NCBI GenBank assembly: GCA_039621445.1
Contig: CP154954.1
Location: 18,896,642 to 18,960,641 of the forward strand
Length of the DNA: 64,000 nucleotides
DNA from: Euglena gracilis
Lineage: Eukaryota; Euglenida; Euglenophyceae; Euglenales
Direction of reading: 5' to 3'
Below the pieces are notes generated by a model. The model had not been told where the DNA came from. It saw only the letters and a list, made by a program, of their open reading frames with translations, and ran no database searches. A program made the position numbers and the translations under genes. Shown in pieces: positions 61,106 through 64,000 of this stretch. The number at the start of each line of letters is the position of its first letter. Within the stretch, counting starts at the first letter, position 1.

Positions 61106-61870
61106 TCCAACAACCAACCGTCCCCCCGCCAGGCGATGGGAGGTGTCCTTTCCCCCCCCCCCCTCGTTGGGGGTTTGAAAGAGATTGCTGGCTCGGAAAG
61201 AGTGACTCCGCCAGGGTCTGAGTGGAGACATTTTTTTCACAGAGGGAAACGAACCAACCTTCACGAAAAGTTTTTACGACAACGTAAATGAGCGTGGGGG
61301 ACAAAAAATGTTCAAGTTTTCTGAAATTTTCCTAAGTTTTTCTTATGCACTGTCTGAGGCAATACGACGAAGACTGAGATGACATCCAGTTTGTTGGGTG
61401 AAAGAGCGGTGGGGTCCCTGCGTTCAAGAACTCACGTGCAGCGAGTAATAATTTTGGAAGCATGGCACGAATTACTCAGAAACCAGCCGGGTGGTCCTCG
61501 TCGGGGATGGTAGGCTGCAAAGGAACCGCCACACAGGCTCATTAAATAACACGCTTTGACGTTTATGTTGAGTTTTTATTATTATAAAAACACATACGAT
61601 TGTTCTTTTTCCATTCAAAAGGAGGGGCCTGTTCTCAAAACCCACTGTTTGAGAACTGTCGGCTGTGTTATTGCGCAGTTATGGATTGAATTGCGCAGCG
61701 GGGAGATAAAAAAAATTCACGAACTTGCCTCCGAAACACCATTCCTTGTCACTTCATTGACAGAGTATTAATCATCACCTTTAGGCTCACCCGAGGGCCT
61801 GCAAAACAACGGGGCAGAAAAGGGGTCCAAAACCTACAACAACCTTCTACCGATTCTGATGAATCTGATG
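61106..61870. other. Stretch without a supported gene
   Basis: Unique sequence with short open frames on both strands. Nothing recognisable. Confidence 0.5.
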
Positions 61871-61879
61871 ATTCGACGT

Positions 61880-62639
61880 TCACTTCTCCTCAGCATTTGA
61901 TTTTGCACGCTTCACTGCACTGCGTGGAAAGACGGAAGGAAGAAACGGAGCGCTTTGCACACCTCTAGGGGACGGCTGGCTACTTCCGTCATCAGAGTCC
62001 CATGGGCGGCGTCGCCTGCTTGCTATCGGGGGATCGGATTCCGCATCACTGTCGACGTTCACCATGTCACCCAGGGTGCCATCGAGGTCCACATAGGAAG
62101 TCGAGGAGACACTGCTGCAGTCATCTTCTGCCGTCGAGGTCTGCATGCCCAGAGCCCATGAATTCTGACGAGGTGGTTCAGGTTGTCCGGCCGCAGCTAT
62201 TTTTGTACTCAGTGAACGTTCATCCTCGTCACGGCCCATTGTACCACTTCTCTTCTGCCCCAATCTGGGCTTTCTATTCTTGTGTCTAGGACCTCCACTT
62301 CCCGCAGTGCCTTTTGCAGGGGAAATGGGCTGGGGCTCGGGCTGTCTTTTGCAGGCGATCAGAGACACCTTCTTGATGTTTCTTGATCTATGACTTCAGC
62401 ATTTGGAGAGCCTGAGGAATGTTGAGAGTGAACATGTGAAAAAAGGAGAGTGTCCTTACCTTCAACTGGACCAAAAAGTTCCAAGCTCGATAGGTAACCA
62501 GGATGGTCTCTCTGAAGACAGGGAATGAGCTGTGGAGAGCAGGAAAGACAGCAACACACCAGTCCTCCTCACTGCCACAAATAAAATTCTGCTGCGTTCC
62601 TTCTGTCGCTCCTTCAGGTTCGGTCACAGCTTCCCCTTG
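61880..62639 (-). CDS. Probable two-exon gene of unknown function
   Basis: Exon 1 (about 62639 to 62455) follows a tctttttcaag acceptor and encodes EAVTEPEGATEGTQQNFICG, SEEDWCVAVFPALHSSFPVF and TYRAWNFLVQLK. It ends at a strong donor, gtaagg. Exon 2 (from about 62370) runs to a stop at 61880 and encodes a charged, serine-rich tail with SSVSSTSYVDLDGTLGDMVN and ASRRRRPWDSDDGSS. A phase-0 join uses an AG at the caag just before gtgtctctg. No domain is recognised. An upstream exon should exist beyond 62640. Confidence 0.45.
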
Positions 62640-62789
62640 AAAAAGAAGAAAACCGGAAGGAGATTGCCGTAGAAAGTCGCAAACAAAAAAGTACGCCCGG
62701 TTTAAGTCGCCAAGCATTCTGCGATAGAACGCGACGAGAAGGAAGAGGTTTCGCTCGGGCTTTTCAGACTTTTCGGCCGTGCTCTTTAC

Positions 62790-63085
62790 TCAGACACCTC
62801 GGGCTCCGCACTTTGCCCTTGTGAGGCCATGCCTTGTTCGCTGGATCAAAAGTTCCTCGGATCCCCTTCCTCCCCTGTCGGTTTGCCTCGAGGGAGTGCG
62901 GCATCCCTGAATGCGACTTTGTTCGCGTTTGAAGTGCTTTTGGAATTGTGTTCAGGTGGACTCTTTTTTATTGATGACGCAAGGTGTGAGGCCGGCTCGC
63001 CGCCTCACAAGGTCTTTGTTCTTCGCCCTCGGTGTCCCTTCCTCCCTGGTCGGTTTGCCTCGAGGGAGTGTGAAACAGCACGCTA
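62790..63085. repeat. Copies of the DIRS-associated terminal repeat
   Basis: ctcgggctccgcactttgcc (62797), cggtttgcctcgagggagtg (62879 and again 63051) and caaggtctttg with ccctcggtgtcccttcctcc (63008-63040). The same words occur at 37797-38397. Probably the end of a DIRS-like element or a solo terminal repeat. Confidence 0.5.
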
Positions 63086-63259
63086 AACAGAGACCATTAA
63101 AAATTTTGAGACAGTCTGCGAGGGGTATCGAGAGCGTCCTCGACAGAGTTAAAGGTCGCCCGCAAGGGATCGAGGGCGTCGTGCGCTGTCCCTGGGCTTC
63201 GAATTGCACCCCCCCCCCCCGGTCCTGTTTCTGTAAAAGCCTGAAAAAGATGTCCGCCC

Positions 63260-63610
63260 CACCATTGAGTACTCCCGGGAAGTCTGACCAGGGAGGAAGT
63301 GACCATGAGGGCGGAGCACAAGAGGGGGGTGAGATCCTGCTTTGAGTGCCCGATGTTTTGTTGTGTTTGTGTTCTTCTTGGCGGGGTGCTTCTTACTGCG
63401 AATTTGGTGCCGGAGTCGGCGGTGATGTGCTCTTCGACACCGACTTGGCGAAGGTGAACCTCAGTGGCTCCCCGTCCCTTCGATGTATGTGGGTCCGTTT
63501 CCGCCACCCCCCCCCTCCCCTGATGGGGATGCTTTCCTTTTTCGGGTGGGTGTGGTGGGCTCACCCCCCTCTTGTGCTCTGCCCTCATGATCACTTCCTC
63601 CCTGGTCAGA
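63260..63610. repeat. Inverted repeat arms around a unique centre
   Basis: gggaagtctgaccagggagg with aagtgaccatgagggc (63278-63315) is the reverse complement, with changes, of gccctcatgatcacttcctc and cctggtcagacttcacggg (63582-63620). The centre has short frames without a recognised domain. Confidence 0.7.
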
Positions 63611-63721
63611 CTTCACGGGAGTACTCGACCATTCGGGCTCCGCACACTCTGGGGGTGAGACTTTGTGCACGACCCCTTTTTCAATTTTTTTCTTGCTGAA
63701 TCCACCGCCCCCAATCGTAAG

Positions 63722-63941
63722 TAAACCGCCCCAATAGCACCCCCCCCCCAAATAACACCCCCCCCCCAAATAACCCCCCCGCCTCGGGGGCCGATTTCGA
63801 GCGCCAAAATAACACACCCCCCTGTTTTCCTTTGGTTTTCCATGTAATAATAACACCCCCCCAAATAACACCCCCCCCCTGGGGCCCCAGTTCGGGTGCC
63901 CAAATAACACACCGGGGGGGTGTTATTTGGGGGGGGTTTAA
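63722..63941. mobile_element. Inverted-repeat element, poly-C TIR family (inverse of the copy at 34938)
   Basis: The left end is taaaccgccccaatagcacc and the right end ggtgttatttggggggggtt then taa. The interior ctcgggggccgatttcgagc and cctttggttttccatgtaat are the reverse complement of unique parts of the copy at 34938-35165. Confidence 0.75.
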
Positions 63942-64000
63942 TGTGCTGAAAAAGCTGTGGTTTTTTTCCTTTGACCAAGTTCGCACACCTCCTCACTGGA

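Noticed and set aside
60103-61291. 351-codon frame with IYIY and SLSL runs
   Set aside because: AT and CT microsatellite translation; no codon bias or domain.

Overview
The window is eukaryotic nuclear DNA, most likely from a large-genome unicellular alga or another protist. The reasons are a gene broken into short GC-rich exons by GT-AG introns of 0.05 to 4 kb, a plant-type C2-phospholipase D, DIRS-like and Ty3/gypsy-like retroelements, a Tc1/mariner element, many microsatellites, and very frequent runs of 8 to 17 G or C. I cannot name the genus from sequence alone. There is no operon structure, rRNA or CRISPR array.

Region 1 (1-4.1 kb) is upstream sequence with a few exon-like GC-rich pieces that I cannot assign. 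Region 2 (4.1-32.6 kb, + strand) holds one gene of at least 27 exons for a plant-type phospholipase D: an N-terminal C2 domain, two HKD catalytic motifs (HQKTVVCD and HSKLMVVD), the IENQ and YFLGSS blocks, and the C-terminal FPDT block ending in a stop at 32607. The exon list was made by matching each GC-rich piece to the expected order of the family and checking that reading phase is kept across each GT-AG intron. The introns carry a Tc1/mariner-like palindrome (15992-17999), several short inverted-repeat elements with flanking duplications, and microsatellites.

Region 3 (32.6-37.2 kb) has no recognisable gene. It holds AT, CTAT and ATGT microsatellites, three fold-back structures and an inverted-repeat element. 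Region 4 (37.2-63.1 kb) is retroelement territory. A DIRS-like element on the minus strand (about 42-38 kb) has reverse transcriptase, RNase H and tyrosine recombinase in family order. A decayed relative lies at about 58.2-53.4 kb in the same orientation. Between them (44.9-51.9 kb) is a rearranged element combining a gag-like region, a C5-cytosine DNA methyltransferase domain, a possible protease and a Ty3/gypsy-type reverse transcriptase. The methyltransferase is present twice in inverted orientation around the protease/RT segment. A probable two-exon gene of unknown function lies on the minus strand at 61.9-62.6 kb. The last kilobase carries a GC-run inverted-repeat element also found, in opposite orientation, at 34.9 kb.

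The best candidate for an unusual system is the methyltransferase-bearing retroelement. Second are the families of short inverted-repeat elements rich in poly-C/poly-G, and third is an 83-codon in-frame insertion inside the phospholipase D catalytic domain. All retroelement coding regions contain frameshifts or stops, so none looks intact here. Inverted arrangements could partly be assembly artefacts.
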